This document shows, one piece after another, positions 40,159-49,373 of a stretch of 64,000 nt of DNA (within the stretch, counting starts at the first letter, position 1; each line of letters opens with the position of its first letter). The notes under the pieces were generated by a model. It was given only the letters and a program-made list of their open reading frames with translations, had not been told where the DNA came from and did no database searches. The DNA is taken from contig NZ_AHMM02000016.1 of NCBI RefSeq assembly GCF_000243675.2, forward strand, positions 62,001-126,000, written 5' to 3'. This DNA comes from Leptospira inadai serovar Lyme str. 10. Its GTDB lineage: Bacteria > Spirochaetota > Leptospiria > Leptospirales > Leptospiraceae. Position numbers and translations under genes: made by a program.

Positions 40159-40220
40159 GGAAATTGCTAACCCGAAACTGCCACTTTTAAATCAAAAAAT
40201 GCCCTAGCAGAATCGTTTTC

Positions 40221-40251
40221 TTGACAGCCTCCCGAGGAAGAAAATTATGGT
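40221..40251 (+). promoter_or_regulatory. Promoter of rpmB with very short leader
   Basis: A perfect -35 TTGACA at 40221-40226. The possible -10 hexamers are ATTATG (40244-40249, spacer 17) and TATGGT (40246-40251, spacer 19). Since the rpmB ATG is at 40258, transcription would start within a few bases of the start codon, so the message would be leaderless or nearly so. The only Shine-Dalgarno-like GAGGAAG lies about 18 bases upstream. Confidence 0.5.
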
Positions 40252-40257
40252 CGCAAT

Positions 40258-40539
40258 ATGGCCAGAAAATGTGTCGTTACCGGGAAAGGTACCATTGCTG
40301 GGAATAATGTTTCTCACTCTCACCTTAAGACCCGTAGAACCTGGAAAATCAACCTAATCAAAAAGCGGATCTTTTTAGAAGATGAAAACCGCTGGGTAAC
40401 CGTTCGAATTTCGACTCGTGCCCTACGTACCCTTCGTAAAAAAGGAATCAAGGCCGCGATTAAAGATAATGGCGGTTCTTTACAAGCTCTTGCCCCCAAA
40501 AAATACGTCGGAATCGAAAAACAGGCAGCCAAGGCCTGA
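40258..40539 (+). CDS. rpmB: 50S ribosomal protein L28
   Basis: A 93-residue L28, a structural protein of the large ribosomal subunit. The start [11 protein letters not shown], the block [17 protein letters not shown] and the C-terminal [18 protein letters not shown] are classic. Length is a little above the usual 63-78 residues because of a C-terminal tail [22 protein letters not shown]. It heads a dense run of genes. Its last 68 bases overlap the reading frame of nth. Confidence 0.97.
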   Translation: MARKCVVTGKGTIAGNNVSHSHLKTRRTWKINLIKKRIFLEDENRWVTVRISTRALRTLRKKGIKAAIKDNGGSLQALAPKKYVGIEKQAAKA

Positions 40540-41206
40540 GTTTGTTCCAACGCCCAAGTACGTTTCCCGAATTCATTCCCTGTTACGGGGAGAGTTCGGG
40601 GAAGTAAGTTCCCCTTTAAACTACCAAAAAGACTACGAGTTCGCGATTTCGGTCATTCTTTCCGCGCAATGTACGGATGCGAGAGTGAACGAAGTTGCTC
40701 CACGCTTGTTTGCAGCTTATCCTAGCCTAGAATCAATCGCAAACGCTCCTCTCAAAAAAATCGAAGAAATCATCTATTCCACAGGCTTCTATAAGAATAA
40801 AGCCAGGTCGGTAGTGGGTTTTGCCGAAACGCTTTTGAGAAACTATAAAGGCAAATTACCGAATACTATATCCGAGCTGATTCGACTGCCGGGAATTGGT
40901 CGAAAGACTGCGAATGTGGTTTTGAACGAAATACACGGAATCTCGGAGGGCTTTGTCGTGGATACGCATGTAAAGCGCGTCTCCAAAAAGTTAGGACTGA
41001 CAAAGCAAACCGATCCGGTCAAGGTCGAGAAGGATTTAATGGAGATCGTTCGGCCTCATTATTGGATGGATCTTTCGTTGTATTTTATCTTTTTGGGTCG
41101 ACGCTATTGTAAGGCGCATCGTACATTTTGTGAAGAATGCGTGTTGGGAAAGATTTGCCCGTCATCGACTCGGGGGAAGTCGGCCGCAAAAATCGAGGAG
41201 GAATGA
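40472..41206 (+). CDS. nth: Endonuclease III
   Basis: A 244-residue DNA glycosylase/AP lyase for oxidised pyrimidines. The helix-hairpin-helix [13 protein letters not shown] carries the catalytic lysine, [13 protein letters not shown] the aspartate, and the C-terminal cysteines fit C-x6-C-x2-C-x5-C for the 4Fe-4S cluster. No start codon exists between the rpmB stop and the conserved domain, so translation must begin inside rpmB, in another frame. ATG 40472 is likely, TTG 40493 the alternative. This gives an N-terminal extension of about 25 residues. Confidence 0.9.
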   Translation, partial: AVLYKLLPPKNTSESKNRQPRPEFVPTPKYVSRIHSLLRGEFGEVSSPLNYQKDYEFAISVILSAQCTDARVNEVAPRLFAAYPSLESIANAPLKKIEEIIYSTGFYKNKARSVVGFAETLLRNYKGKLPNTISELIRLPGIGRKTANVVLNEIHGISEGFVVDTHVKRVSKKLGLTKQTDPVKVEKDLMEIVRPHYWMDLSLYFIFLGRRYCKAHRTFCEECVLGKICPSSTRGKSAAKIEEE

Positions 41207-41207
41207 A

Positions 41208-41639
41208 TTGAATTTGGAAGTCTTCTTAGATAAGAAACTGGAAGGGATGGAACTGAGTACCCAGCATATAGTGATGTCCCGAGACCTGAATCAGCACGGA
41301 TTTCTCTTCGGCGGTCAAATGCTCGCATGGATCGACGAAGGATGTGCAATGTTCGTCATGGAAAAAATACGATATTCGAATATCGTAACCGTTAGTATGG
41401 ATGATGTCGTTTTCAAAAGTCCCGGATTGTCGGGCGATATTATACAGATTTTCTCCAAAATAGAAAAAATCGGAAAGAGTTCCATAACCATTCGCAATGC
41501 TTCTATTTCTAAAAGCCAAAAGCGGAAGGAAGTCCGCGAGATAATCGATTGTACGATCACTTACGTCTGTTTAGACGATAAGGGAAGACCGTTTCCCTAT
41601 TTTACGCAATTCGATTCGCAAGAACTTTTCGCTCGTTAG
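41208..41639 (+). CDS. Acyl-CoA thioesterase, hotdog fold
   Basis: A 143-residue hotdog-fold thioesterase of the YciA/BFIT (acyl-CoA thioester hydrolase) type. MSRDLNQHGFLFGGQMLAWIDEG is the usual active-site segment, with the acidic residue in DE. Start is the TTG at 41208, with GAGGAGG six bases upstream; the nth stop lies within that spacer. No ATG exists nearby in frame. It is in the rpmB-nth-uvrC run. Confidence 0.88.
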   Translation: MNLEVFLDKKLEGMELSTQHIVMSRDLNQHGFLFGGQMLAWIDEGCAMFVMEKIRYSNIVTVSMDDVVFKSPGLSGDIIQIFSKIEKIGKSSITIRNASISKSQKRKEVREIIDCTITYVCLDDKGRPFPYFTQFDSQELFAR

Positions 41640-41641
41640 TC

Positions 41642-42097
41642 ATGTCCTCTCGATTTCCCGTTTCTTCCGAAAAGGAATCCGCTCTTTTGGCACGAATGGA
41701 ATCGCTCAAAGTGTTCGAATCCGACTTGGAAGAAAGTTTTACGCGAAGCGGAGGAAAGGGCGGTCAAAACGTAAATAAGGTTTCTACTGCCGTTCGATTG
41801 CTTCACCGACCAACAGGGGAAGAAATTAAATGTTCGATCTATCGAACGCAGGGAATGAACCGCTATAAGGCGCGAATTTTATTATGCGAACGGTTGGAAA
41901 AGGAAGCCCGGTTGGCCGATAAAATCGAAGATCCGGCCCACGCCAAATTAAGGAAAGCCAAAGCGGATCGCGCAAGAAGAGCAAAGCGTAAAGCGGCGGC
42001 TAAATCCTCGGGCGCAGCCAAAAGAGAATTTAACCCCGAAGTAGATTGGAAAGAAGAATACGGCGAAGATTGGGATAGTCCAATAAGAGAAGACTAG
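41642..42097 (+). CDS. Release-factor-like GGQ protein
   Basis: A 151-residue RF-1 domain protein lacking the codon-recognition domains. The peptidyl-tRNA hydrolysis motif is in [11 protein letters not shown]. Then comes a basic stretch [20 protein letters not shown] and an acidic tail [19 protein letters not shown]. The organisation is closest to ArfB/mtRF-R (C12orf65) proteins that free stalled ribosomes. It is two bases after the thioesterase gene and one base before uvrC. Confidence 0.88.
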   Translation: MSSRFPVSSEKESALLARMESLKVFESDLEESFTRSGGKGGQNVNKVSTAVRLLHRPTGEEIKCSIYRTQGMNRYKARILLCERLEKEARLADKIEDPAHAKLRKAKADRARRAKRKAAAKSSGAAKREFNPEVDWKEEYGEDWDSPIRED

Positions 42098-42098
42098 A

Positions 42099-43955
42099 AT
42101 GGCGGATGTTCTAAATCACAATCTGATCGTCGAAAAACTCAAGAATCTGACCGGCTCTCCCGGCTGCTATCTTTGGAAGAACTTGGAAGGCGAGATTATT
42201 TACGTCGGAAAGGCGAAGAATCTTGATAAGCGAATTCGTAGTTATCTGAAGGAAAATCATATCGATTTGAAGACCCGTTTTCTCCGGCGGGAAATTTTCG
42301 ATCTGGATTGGATTGCCACTTCTACCGAAAGGGAAGCTCTCATTCTTGAAGCTACTTTAATCAAAAAACATAATCCTCGTTACAATGTTCGACTCAAGGA
42401 CGACAAAAAATATCCGCATATTAGCGTTTCTTTATCCGAGCCGTATCCGATGGTTTTTGTTACGCGAAAATTAAAGGATAACGGCGATCGTTATTTCGGT
42501 CCTTATACGGACGTGAAGACGACTCGGGAAACCCTCGACGTCATCTTGAGGATATTCCCGATCCGTAAGACCAAACAAGTTTTACCCTTACCTAAGCCGC
42601 GTAGACCTTGCTTGAATTTTCAAATGAAGCGTTGTCTCGGTCCCTGCCAAGGTAACGTCCCGGTCGAAGAATATAGAATCATCGTAGATCAGGTCATCCA
42701 ATTTTTAGAAGGGAAGAAGGACGGACTCGTCAATGAGCTAACCCGTAGGATGGACGATTATTCCGAACGGATGGAATTCGAGAATGCGGCTCGTTACAGG
42801 GATATGCTTTTGAAACTCCAATCTTTCCGTCAAAAACAAACTGTCGTAAGTTTGGACGGAGGAGATGAGGACATCGTCGCTTTTGCCAGAAGGGAAGACG
42901 AAGGGCAGGTCGTTCTCATGGAAGTGAGAGGTGGAAGGCTTGAGAATAAGAAATCGTTTCCGATTCAAGGGGTTGCGAATTCATCCGAGGACGAAATTCT
43001 AGCTTCTTTTTTTAGAGATTATTACATGGGAGCAAGCTTAGTTCCATCGAATATAGTAGTGCCGTTAGCTTTAAAGGAAGAAGCGGAAACCGTTTTGGAT
43101 TTTTTACAGGAAAAAACCGGCTTCAGACCAAAATTACGTTTTCCTAAAGCCGGCGAAAAAAAATCGCTTTTAAAAATCGCGGAAAAAAATGCCGAACTGG
43201 GTTTAACCGAGAGATTACTCGCTACTCAATACCGGGATCAAACTGCGGCTCTAAAGGAAATTCAGGAAATGTTCCATCTCGGTGAACCGCCACATATCAT
43301 CGAATGTTATGACATCTCCCATTTTCAGGGTTCTTTTCCGGTGGCTAGCGGAGTTATTTTCGTGGAAGGTAAGCCGTTCAAGCAGGGGTATAGAAAATAC
43401 AATATTCGAGGTTACGAGGGAATTAACGATCCGGGAATGATGCACGAGGTAATTTCCAGAAGATTGCAAAGAATTCTAAACGAGGACGGCGCTCTACCAA
43501 ACCTTGTCGTCATCGACGGAGGTCCAACACAATTAAGCAAAGCCTGCGAAGCCGCCGTCGAAGCAGGCGTTCCGAATCTTCCTATGGTCGGACTTGCAAA
43601 GAAAAGAGAAGAGATCTATTTTCCCGGTCAAAACGAGCCTTATAATTTCGATATGAATTCTCCCGGAATGAAGTTATTGCGCCATATCCGCGACGAGGCT
43701 CACAGATTCGGTGTGGAGCACCATCGCTCCCGACGAAATCGGGAGGCTCTTCGTAGTTTAATCGAAGACGTTCCCGATATCGGATTGAAAAGAAGTAAGC
43801 TATTGTTGCGTTCTTTTACCGGACAAAAAAGGATCGAAGATGCGACGATCGACGAGCTTAAGAAAGTTCCCGGCATCGGAGATACTCTCGCAGAAAAAAT
43901 TTTCCGACATTTTCACTCTAAGGAAAACGAAGAAAATTCTCTAACCGCTCCCTAA
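42099..43955 (+). CDS. uvrC: UvrABC system protein C
   Basis: A 618-residue excision-repair nuclease. The GIY-YIG domain shows [11 protein letters not shown] and [13 protein letters not shown] at the N terminus; the UvrB-binding UVR helix contains [16 protein letters not shown]; the RNase H-like 5'-incision domain starts at [11 protein letters not shown]; tandem helix-hairpin-helix motifs lie at the C terminus ([13 protein letters not shown] and [12 protein letters not shown]). A T-run follows the stop. nth and uvrC in the same run give a small DNA-repair cluster. Confidence 0.96.
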   Translation: MADVLNHNLIVEKLKNLTGSPGCYLWKNLEGEIIYVGKAKNLDKRIRSYLKENHIDLKTRFLRREIFDLDWIATSTEREALILEATLIKKHNPRYNVRLKDDKKYPHISVSLSEPYPMVFVTRKLKDNGDRYFGPYTDVKTTRETLDVILRIFPIRKTKQVLPLPKPRRPCLNFQMKRCLGPCQGNVPVEEYRIIVDQVIQFLEGKKDGLVNELTRRMDDYSERMEFENAARYRDMLLKLQSFRQKQTVVSLDGGDEDIVAFARREDEGQVVLMEVRGGRLENKKSFPIQGVANSSEDEILASFFRDYYMGASLVPSNIVVPLALKEEAETVLDFLQEKTGFRPKLRFPKAGEKKSLLKIAEKNAELGLTERLLATQYRDQTAALKEIQEMFHLGEPPHIIECYDISHFQGSFPVASGVIFVEGKPFKQGYRKYNIRGYEGINDPGMMHEVISRRLQRILNEDGALPNLVVIDGGPTQLSKACEAAVEAGVPNLPMVGLAKKREEIYFPGQNEPYNFDMNSPGMKLLRHIRDEAHRFGVEHHRSRRNREALRSLIEDVPDIGLKRSKLLLRSFTGQKRIEDATIDELKKVPGIGDTLAEKIFRHFHSKENEENSLTAP

Positions 43956-43972
43956 TTTTTTTAGCACCAAGC

Positions 43973-44008
43973 CGTACTCCCTACCTGTGTGTTAACGGAG
44001 GGAGTATG
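43973..44008 (+). promoter_or_regulatory. Hairpin covering RBS and start codon
   Basis: TACTCCCT (43975-43982) and AGGGAGTA (43999-44006) are perfect inverted repeats and pairing can extend to C43973 with G44008. The right arm contains the GGAGGG Shine-Dalgarno and the A of the ATG at 44006. Folded RNA would hide the start site of the gene below. Confidence 0.6.
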
Positions 44009-46186
44009 CGATCCTATTTCAAAAGAGCGAACAGATATAAGATTTTCCTTTTGATGGGCGTTTCGGCGTTATATTGCCAGCATTCGACTAAGGCGGATTG
44101 GCTGGAATTATCTCCGGTTTTTTCGGCATTTACGTTTCAATATGGACCGGAAGATGTAAGCAATAGCGAATTCGTAAATCTATCGATAAAGGTCAGAGAT
44201 GGGAAAACTTGCCTCGAGGCAGGAGAGCATCCCAACTATTTCGCGAGTCTTTGCCTGGAAGACTCACGCTCAACGATTCGGGAGAGTTTGAATCGATTTC
44301 TTGTAGGATGGAGCCAAGCCGAACTACTTGCACCTTTATCCTTTGAAGATTCCCGGAATCGAATTGCTATTACGATCGGCATTTATAAGATAAACGAATT
44401 ACGGAAGCAGATTTTACCCGCTCGTTCGGGGATTTTGGGAAGTCGAGAGATTCGTAAAGGTCTTATCGACGGAATTTTCTTCTTCGATCGAAATAGTTTT
44501 TCGCGAAAATTCCACGCCCCTAGTTTTTCTCTCTTTCTACTATCGGATACGGAAACGCTCTGGATACATCCTCCTGCCGGAGACGGCGACTCGTATCTCT
44601 CGATCAAAATCGAGTCGGTCACCGATATAGGTGAGGAATTAAAAAATACGATCGGATCCATTCCGGCTAGGAATGAACGAATTTTATCGAACTGTAAATA
44701 TGAGCTTCCGGAGATTTCGGAAGTATTCGGCGAGACCGAGTCGTTAACCGGCCGCTGGATCGAATTATTCAATTCCAAATCGTATCCGATCTGCGAAGAC
44801 GGGATGAACTTCGTTCTTTTCGGCAACCGGATCGCAGTTCCAAAAACCACGGGTTATCTTTTACCGGGAGAAACCCGTGTTTATGCGGAAGAATCGTCTT
44901 CACTCGAACGAATTATTTTATCGGGTCTTCGATGGGGAGATTTAAAACGTAACGGGAGTCTACAACTTTCCATGCAGCAATCGGTAACGGAACGAATTCT
45001 CCCCGGAGGAGGTTACCGATATGGAGACGAAACCCTTTCCTGGAAACCGTCAGGTTTTTCGGAATGTGGACGAAATCGACAACCGCCAAATCTTCCGGAA
45101 TCCTATTGTATGGATCCCGGTTTTCCGACCGGAACGAATCTTTCATCAGGGGAAGAACTTCCCGATTGCGATCCTAAAAATTTCATTTTAGAAGAATTGA
45201 ATCCGATCGGGATCTATTGGGAGGGAAAGCTCAGGACGGATTTTAAGTTTATCGATTTAGAATATATCGGTTCAAGGGAATGCAAACCGAGGAATTTGGA
45301 ATTTCAATGGGCGCAATCGACTATTCCGATTTCGATTCTCGGAACAGTAACGGAGAGATCCATTTTAACGATCGGCGCTCTTCCGTTCCTGTTCGGAGCG
45401 ACCACATTTTCGTACCGAAATCTTTCTTCGTTAAAGTTATCAGATTCGTTCCGACTCAGAGATCGAACGACAGGCTTAGCGCATTCGATTTGGAACGGAG
45501 GTCTTATCGACTCTTCGACTAGATTTGCACTCGAAATTCCCGGAGTTGCGACTTCGTCCTTATTACTTCGGAACTTTCGAATCTATTTACCTCTCCGAGA
45601 CGAGGTCCCGGCCGGAGTAAATCATTTGCACAGGATTTCTCCCGGGAAGAAGGGGAAGTTCGAGTTTATCGGCCGTTCCGCTCTTTCGGAAATCTCCTGG
45701 GCCGGTTCCTATAAAGGTATCGAACCGATTTCGAGCGATCGATTTTTGGAAGTTCATTCGGAGATTGAGGGAGCGGAATCGGGACTTTTGGAAGTGGAGA
45801 CGCAGGGAGGATCTACCAGCTCCGTTCTTTTTCCGATAGATTCAGGATTCAGTGTTTTGGCCTCGGGAAAACTCACTTGTTTTCCAAAAAGTCAGGTTTG
45901 GAAGGATTCGGCTTTCTCACTCCCACAAACTAATTCGACGCTCATTAAGCTGCGTCATCCGGTCACGGGAGAGCTCTGGGATGAACTGCGATACTCCTCT
46001 GCAGGACCGGGAAAGAATGATACAAAAAACAAAATTAGACGTTCCGGCTATCAGTTCCTTGATTTAAACGGAAATCGATCATGGGGTGATTCGGATATTC
46101 CGGACTCTATAGACAGACTTCCCGAATGCTCGAATACTCACGCAAGTCCAGGGAACTCGAATTTGTCGACGGTGAGACAGGAATGA
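44006..46186 (+). CDS. Putative lipoprotein with lamin-tail-like segments
   Basis: A 726-residue exported protein. The leader MRSYFKRANRYKIFLLMG is followed by ALYC, a plausible spirochaetal lipobox with cysteine at residue 24. Residues about 232-296 resemble a lamin-tail domain: LPEISEVFGE, GRWIELFNSKSYP, then LLPGETRVY. Weaker LTD-like segments occur near ILEELNPIG/FIDLEYIG (about residues 390-420) and LKLRHP-type ends near residue 650. LTDs often accompany secreted nucleases. The gene overlaps the next by four bases (ATGA). Function unknown; domain calls are by eye. Confidence 0.6.
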   Translation: MRSYFKRANRYKIFLLMGVSALYCQHSTKADWLELSPVFSAFTFQYGPEDVSNSEFVNLSIKVRDGKTCLEAGEHPNYFASLCLEDSRSTIRESLNRFLVGWSQAELLAPLSFEDSRNRIAITIGIYKINELRKQILPARSGILGSREIRKGLIDGIFFFDRNSFSRKFHAPSFSLFLLSDTETLWIHPPAGDGDSYLSIKIESVTDIGEELKNTIGSIPARNERILSNCKYELPEISEVFGETESLTGRWIELFNSKSYPICEDGMNFVLFGNRIAVPKTTGYLLPGETRVYAEESSSLERIILSGLRWGDLKRNGSLQLSMQQSVTERILPGGGYRYGDETLSWKPSGFSECGRNRQPPNLPESYCMDPGFPTGTNLSSGEELPDCDPKNFILEELNPIGIYWEGKLRTDFKFIDLEYIGSRECKPRNLEFQWAQSTIPISILGTVTERSILTIGALPFLFGATTFSYRNLSSLKLSDSFRLRDRTTGLAHSIWNGGLIDSSTRFALEIPGVATSSLLLRNFRIYLPLRDEVPAGVNHLHRISPGKKGKFEFIGRSALSEISWAGSYKGIEPISSDRFLEVHSEIEGAESGLLEVETQGGSTSSVLFPIDSGFSVLASGKLTCFPKSQVWKDSAFSLPQTNSTLIKLRHPVTGELWDELRYSSAGPGKNDTKNKIRRSGYQFLDLNGNRSWGDSDIPDSIDRLPECSNTHASPGNSNLSTVRQE

Positions 46187-47592
46187 GAATACGGATAACG
46201 ATCCTTTTCGCTTCGTTCATTCCTTGTATTTTAGCTGCAGAATCCGTTTCCGAAAAATTCAATCTTAGAATTTACTCATTCGGTTTTAAAGCGCAGGGAA
46301 GACTTAGTTCCGGCGATAAAACTTCGAAAGAGGTGGAAAGAGTAAGCGGCATCGCGCTTCCCTTCTGGATGAATGTAAAGGGAGAACTTAGACGTGATTC
46401 CTGGGAGGCGAATCTACAAGCGGATGTTTTCTCGGTCTCCGATAATCGATTGAAGATTCTCCCGGGAAACGACGCATATTTTGCGTTACTCGCAAAAGGG
46501 TTTCGTTGGGGTTTCGGTAGAAGGTCCGACCCTAATTCTTTACCTGGATGGTTTTATTGGAAGGACGGGGTCGAGGGGGCCTTCGTTGAAACGAACGATA
46601 ACGGACGTTTTAAAGTTCGATTCGACGTTCTGGATTTCTACCGCGGATTTCCATTGGCCGAGAATAATTGGCTGCTTGCCCAAGGACGGGATTCTTTTTT
46701 GCCAAAATCTGCGCGCAGCGAGCTCGGCTTAAATTCGATACCCGTAAAGGATCTTACGCAGACCGAGTTTAGATATAGGGCCGGTATCGGTTTTTGGGCC
46801 CGGGAAGAATCGGGAGTATTTTATAATATTGGAATACGATATATCTCTTTAGGAAATTGGGGAAGATTCGGGAAAGATGTTCAGGAGGCCAGATCGGAAC
46901 GCTTGGGCGGGGATAAAGACTATCTTACACAGGTAAAGACCGGGATAGGATTTTTATCCGGTCCTTTCTTTAGCCTTTTAGAAGCGTTCCTCGTTCGCGG
47001 TTTGGACAAAACAGCGTATCATCCTCTTCGACCGGAGAAAAGTTTGCCGATTAGCGGAGAAGCGGTCCGATTCGATATAGGTCTTCAGGGGTTCGGATGG
47101 CATTTTTCTGCCTTTGGCTTCCTTCCGAATCCCGACAAAAGAAGCAAAAATGGGGAGATTTTGGAATTAGGTTTCGTCGGTATGGGAACCTCGCCGTTGC
47201 CTAATCCTCTGCTCAATCAAATCTGGGGGTGGACTCCGTCGGCTTGGATAACCGGTGCCGGTTTGGAAAGGGATCGGTCACTTTTTCCGACTAAACGTCC
47301 TGCGGGCGTTTTAGGAATGCAAAGCTCGTTCCGAATTTCGCATGTTAAATTAGGAATTCGAACTAGTTATATTGCCTTTCTACCGACGGAGAAGGAATCA
47401 AGAGGGGCATTGTCTAGTTCGAAGGAAATTTTTTCGAACTCCTTTCTGCGAGAGGGAGGACTTTCCTTCGGCTGGATTCCACCCGAATATCAAACATCCA
47501 TCTTAGAATTAGAAGTGGGCGGTTTTGAATCCGATCCTTCTTTAGGGCTAAGAGAATGGTATCTACTATTAAAATTAGGATGGGTCCTATGA
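46183..47592 (+). CDS. Putative outer-membrane protein
   Basis: A 469-residue protein with a signal peptide (MRIRITILFASFIPCILAA, cut near residue 19) and many alternating aromatic/polar strands (FGFKAQGRL, WEANLQADVFSVS, EARSERLG, YKTGIGFLSG-like runs), as in outer-membrane beta-barrels. The C terminus LREWYLLLKLGWVL ends hydrophobically. I start it at ATG 46183, overlapping the upstream stop; a frame reaching 46126 lies within the upstream gene. Its stop overlaps the next start, so the three genes are one translational unit. No family recognised. Confidence 0.6.
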   Translation: MRIRITILFASFIPCILAAESVSEKFNLRIYSFGFKAQGRLSSGDKTSKEVERVSGIALPFWMNVKGELRRDSWEANLQADVFSVSDNRLKILPGNDAYFALLAKGFRWGFGRRSDPNSLPGWFYWKDGVEGAFVETNDNGRFKVRFDVLDFYRGFPLAENNWLLAQGRDSFLPKSARSELGLNSIPVKDLTQTEFRYRAGIGFWAREESGVFYNIGIRYISLGNWGRFGKDVQEARSERLGGDKDYLTQVKTGIGFLSGPFFSLLEAFLVRGLDKTAYHPLRPEKSLPISGEAVRFDIGLQGFGWHFSAFGFLPNPDKRSKNGEILELGFVGMGTSPLPNPLLNQIWGWTPSAWITGAGLERDRSLFPTKRPAGVLGMQSSFRISHVKLGIRTSYIAFLPTEKESRGALSSSKEIFSNSFLREGGLSFGWIPPEYQTSILELEVGGFESDPSLGLREWYLLLKLGWVL

Positions 47593-49373
47593 TGCGGACA
47601 AAAATAATTCCGATACTGGGTTTTTTAATCCATTGTGCTCAGGATGCGAAGGCCGATTTCCTAGCTCATTGGATGGACCAGAGCGGTTATCCGGCCGCAT
47701 ATTTCTCCTACCCTGGTCGTTTCACTCCCCCAGGGAAAAAAAGGGAAGTCAGGGATGTGATTATACGTTTAATCGAGCAAACCCAATCCTCTCTTTACTT
47801 TCATATTTACTCATTTGATGATCCGGAAATCGAAGAGGCGATACTCTCGGCAGTAAAGCGAGGTGTACGTTTGGAAATCATGGGAGAATTCGGAAAAACC
47901 TATCCGAGCTCCTTTTACAAATACCTACGGTACTGGAAGGGAACCGGATTACAACATACTAAAGTCTTAGTTTCGGATGGAAAACTGGTATTTATTGGGA
48001 CAGGCAATTTCACATATTACGGCCTGGAACGAGATAATAATGGATACTTATTATTCAATCTAAGAGAATCGGAACAGGAAAAATTTCATTCTTTTTTGCG
48101 GGAAGAATACCCTTTTCCGAAATTGATCCTTCGGGATTTGGAACTCTGGAATTCGCCCAATAACGGCAGAATCATTCAGCACATTCTAACCGAATCTGTT
48201 CGAAAAGCCGAGCAGCGGGCAAAATTCATGATTTTCGATCATTACGATCCGGTTTTAAGCCTTGAGTTTTCTCTTTTTAACAGGAGAGGAGGAGAGATCG
48301 AAGGCATCTATGATCGCCCGGTGGATCCGGAAGGAATTCAATTATCCGCACTCGATGGGGTGAGAATTTTAGAAGACGGTAATGAAGATCACCTCGACGA
48401 TCCTTCTTTCGGCAAGGGGGGGCTATTGCATCATAAAACTATGGTATTGGATTCCGCAACCTTACTTACCGGATCCTATAATTATTCGGTAAGCGCCCGG
48501 GACGCAAATCGGGAAATTTTGATGCGGACTGGTCATAGGAATATAGTTAGAGAGTTCGAATTGGAACATTTGCGCGTTCAGAAAGCGGCAAACTCGCTGC
48601 CGACATTTCGCAGAGACCGGGAGAATTCCAAAATTTACGTAAACGCCGATCGTTCCGGATTTTGTCGCGTAGATTCGAATGAGCGGGAATTTCTGCTGGA
48701 TATAGGGGGATCCTGGATGCACTGGAAATTATATTATAAATTTGGAATCAATGAAATCTGCAAAAATATCGGTAATTTTGAAACTGCCAGTATGAGGTTA
48801 TTCGGAGGGAAATTCGAATTTCCGGCGGAAGCAGCTTCCTTTTTCCCGTTCTTTCTATCCGACAGGTTCGGAAACGTTTTGCTATCCGGGTCTGGATCGG
48901 ATAACGGCAAAGAATTCTTATCACTTTTGAACAAACCTCTGCTCTTTCTTCGTCCGGAAGTATTTTTGCTAAACGAATCGGCATGGACCTGGAAAAATAC
49001 GGATACTAGGATTCTTGAAACTCTTTCCGTAGGCCGCTCGGCAAATTCCGCATGGGTTATCGGAAGAGGGAAACTGCCGCATAAAAGTAACCTTATTTCA
49101 AACGGAAACCTGCTTCGAACGAACGATTCGTTATCCACAAGCGGCGCCGTATTAATCGATTACGATGAATTTACCGTATTGTTTTGCTTTAAGTCGGAGA
49201 CATCCAAACTTTCCTGGACGGAGGAATTAATGGATGCCGCGTACGAGATAACTAGACCTTCCTCGTTTTCGGAAAGCAATCGACGTATCTTAGACGACGC
49301 CGATCGATCTTTTTTCTCACTTCCCGGATTGCCGCATCGAAGGAGAGAGCGCCTTTGCTCCGTCGGAATCTGA
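47589..49373 (+). CDS. Exported phospholipase-D-superfamily protein
   Basis: A 594-residue protein with a leader ending FLIHC (Cys 16), a likely lipobox. Two HKD motifs are complete: H123-x-K125-x4-D130 in QHTKVLVSD, and H281-x-K283-x4-D288 in LHHKTMVLD, each followed by the GTGNFT/GSYNYS turn. This is the catalytic pair of bacterial nucleases and phospholipase D. The last 250 residues are extra and unrecognised. Start is ATG 47589 or 47592. The end overlaps the convergent ligase gene by 57 bases. Substrate (DNA or lipid) unknown. Confidence 0.75.
   Translation: MMRTKIIPILGFLIHCAQDAKADFLAHWMDQSGYPAAYFSYPGRFTPPGKKREVRDVIIRLIEQTQSSLYFHIYSFDDPEIEEAILSAVKRGVRLEIMGEFGKTYPSSFYKYLRYWKGTGLQHTKVLVSDGKLVFIGTGNFTYYGLERDNNGYLLFNLRESEQEKFHSFLREEYPFPKLILRDLELWNSPNNGRIIQHILTESVRKAEQRAKFMIFDHYDPVLSLEFSLFNRRGGEIEGIYDRPVDPEGIQLSALDGVRILEDGNEDHLDDPSFGKGGLLHHKTMVLDSATLLTGSYNYSVSARDANREILMRTGHRNIVREFELEHLRVQKAANSLPTFRRDRENSKIYVNADRSGFCRVDSNEREFLLDIGGSWMHWKLYYKFGINEICKNIGNFETASMRLFGGKFEFPAEAASFFPFFLSDRFGNVLLSGSGSDNGKEFLSLLNKPLLFLRPEVFLLNESAWTWKNTDTRILETLSVGRSANSAWVIGRGKLPHKSNLISNGNLLRTNDSLSTSGAVLIDYDEFTVLFCFKSETSKLSWTEELMDAAYEITRPSSFSESNRRILDDADRSFFSLPGLPHRRRERLCSVGI

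Noticed and set aside
44383..44850. 155-codon minus-strand open frame
   Set aside because: Antisense inside the LTD-like gene with no ribosome-binding site or motif.
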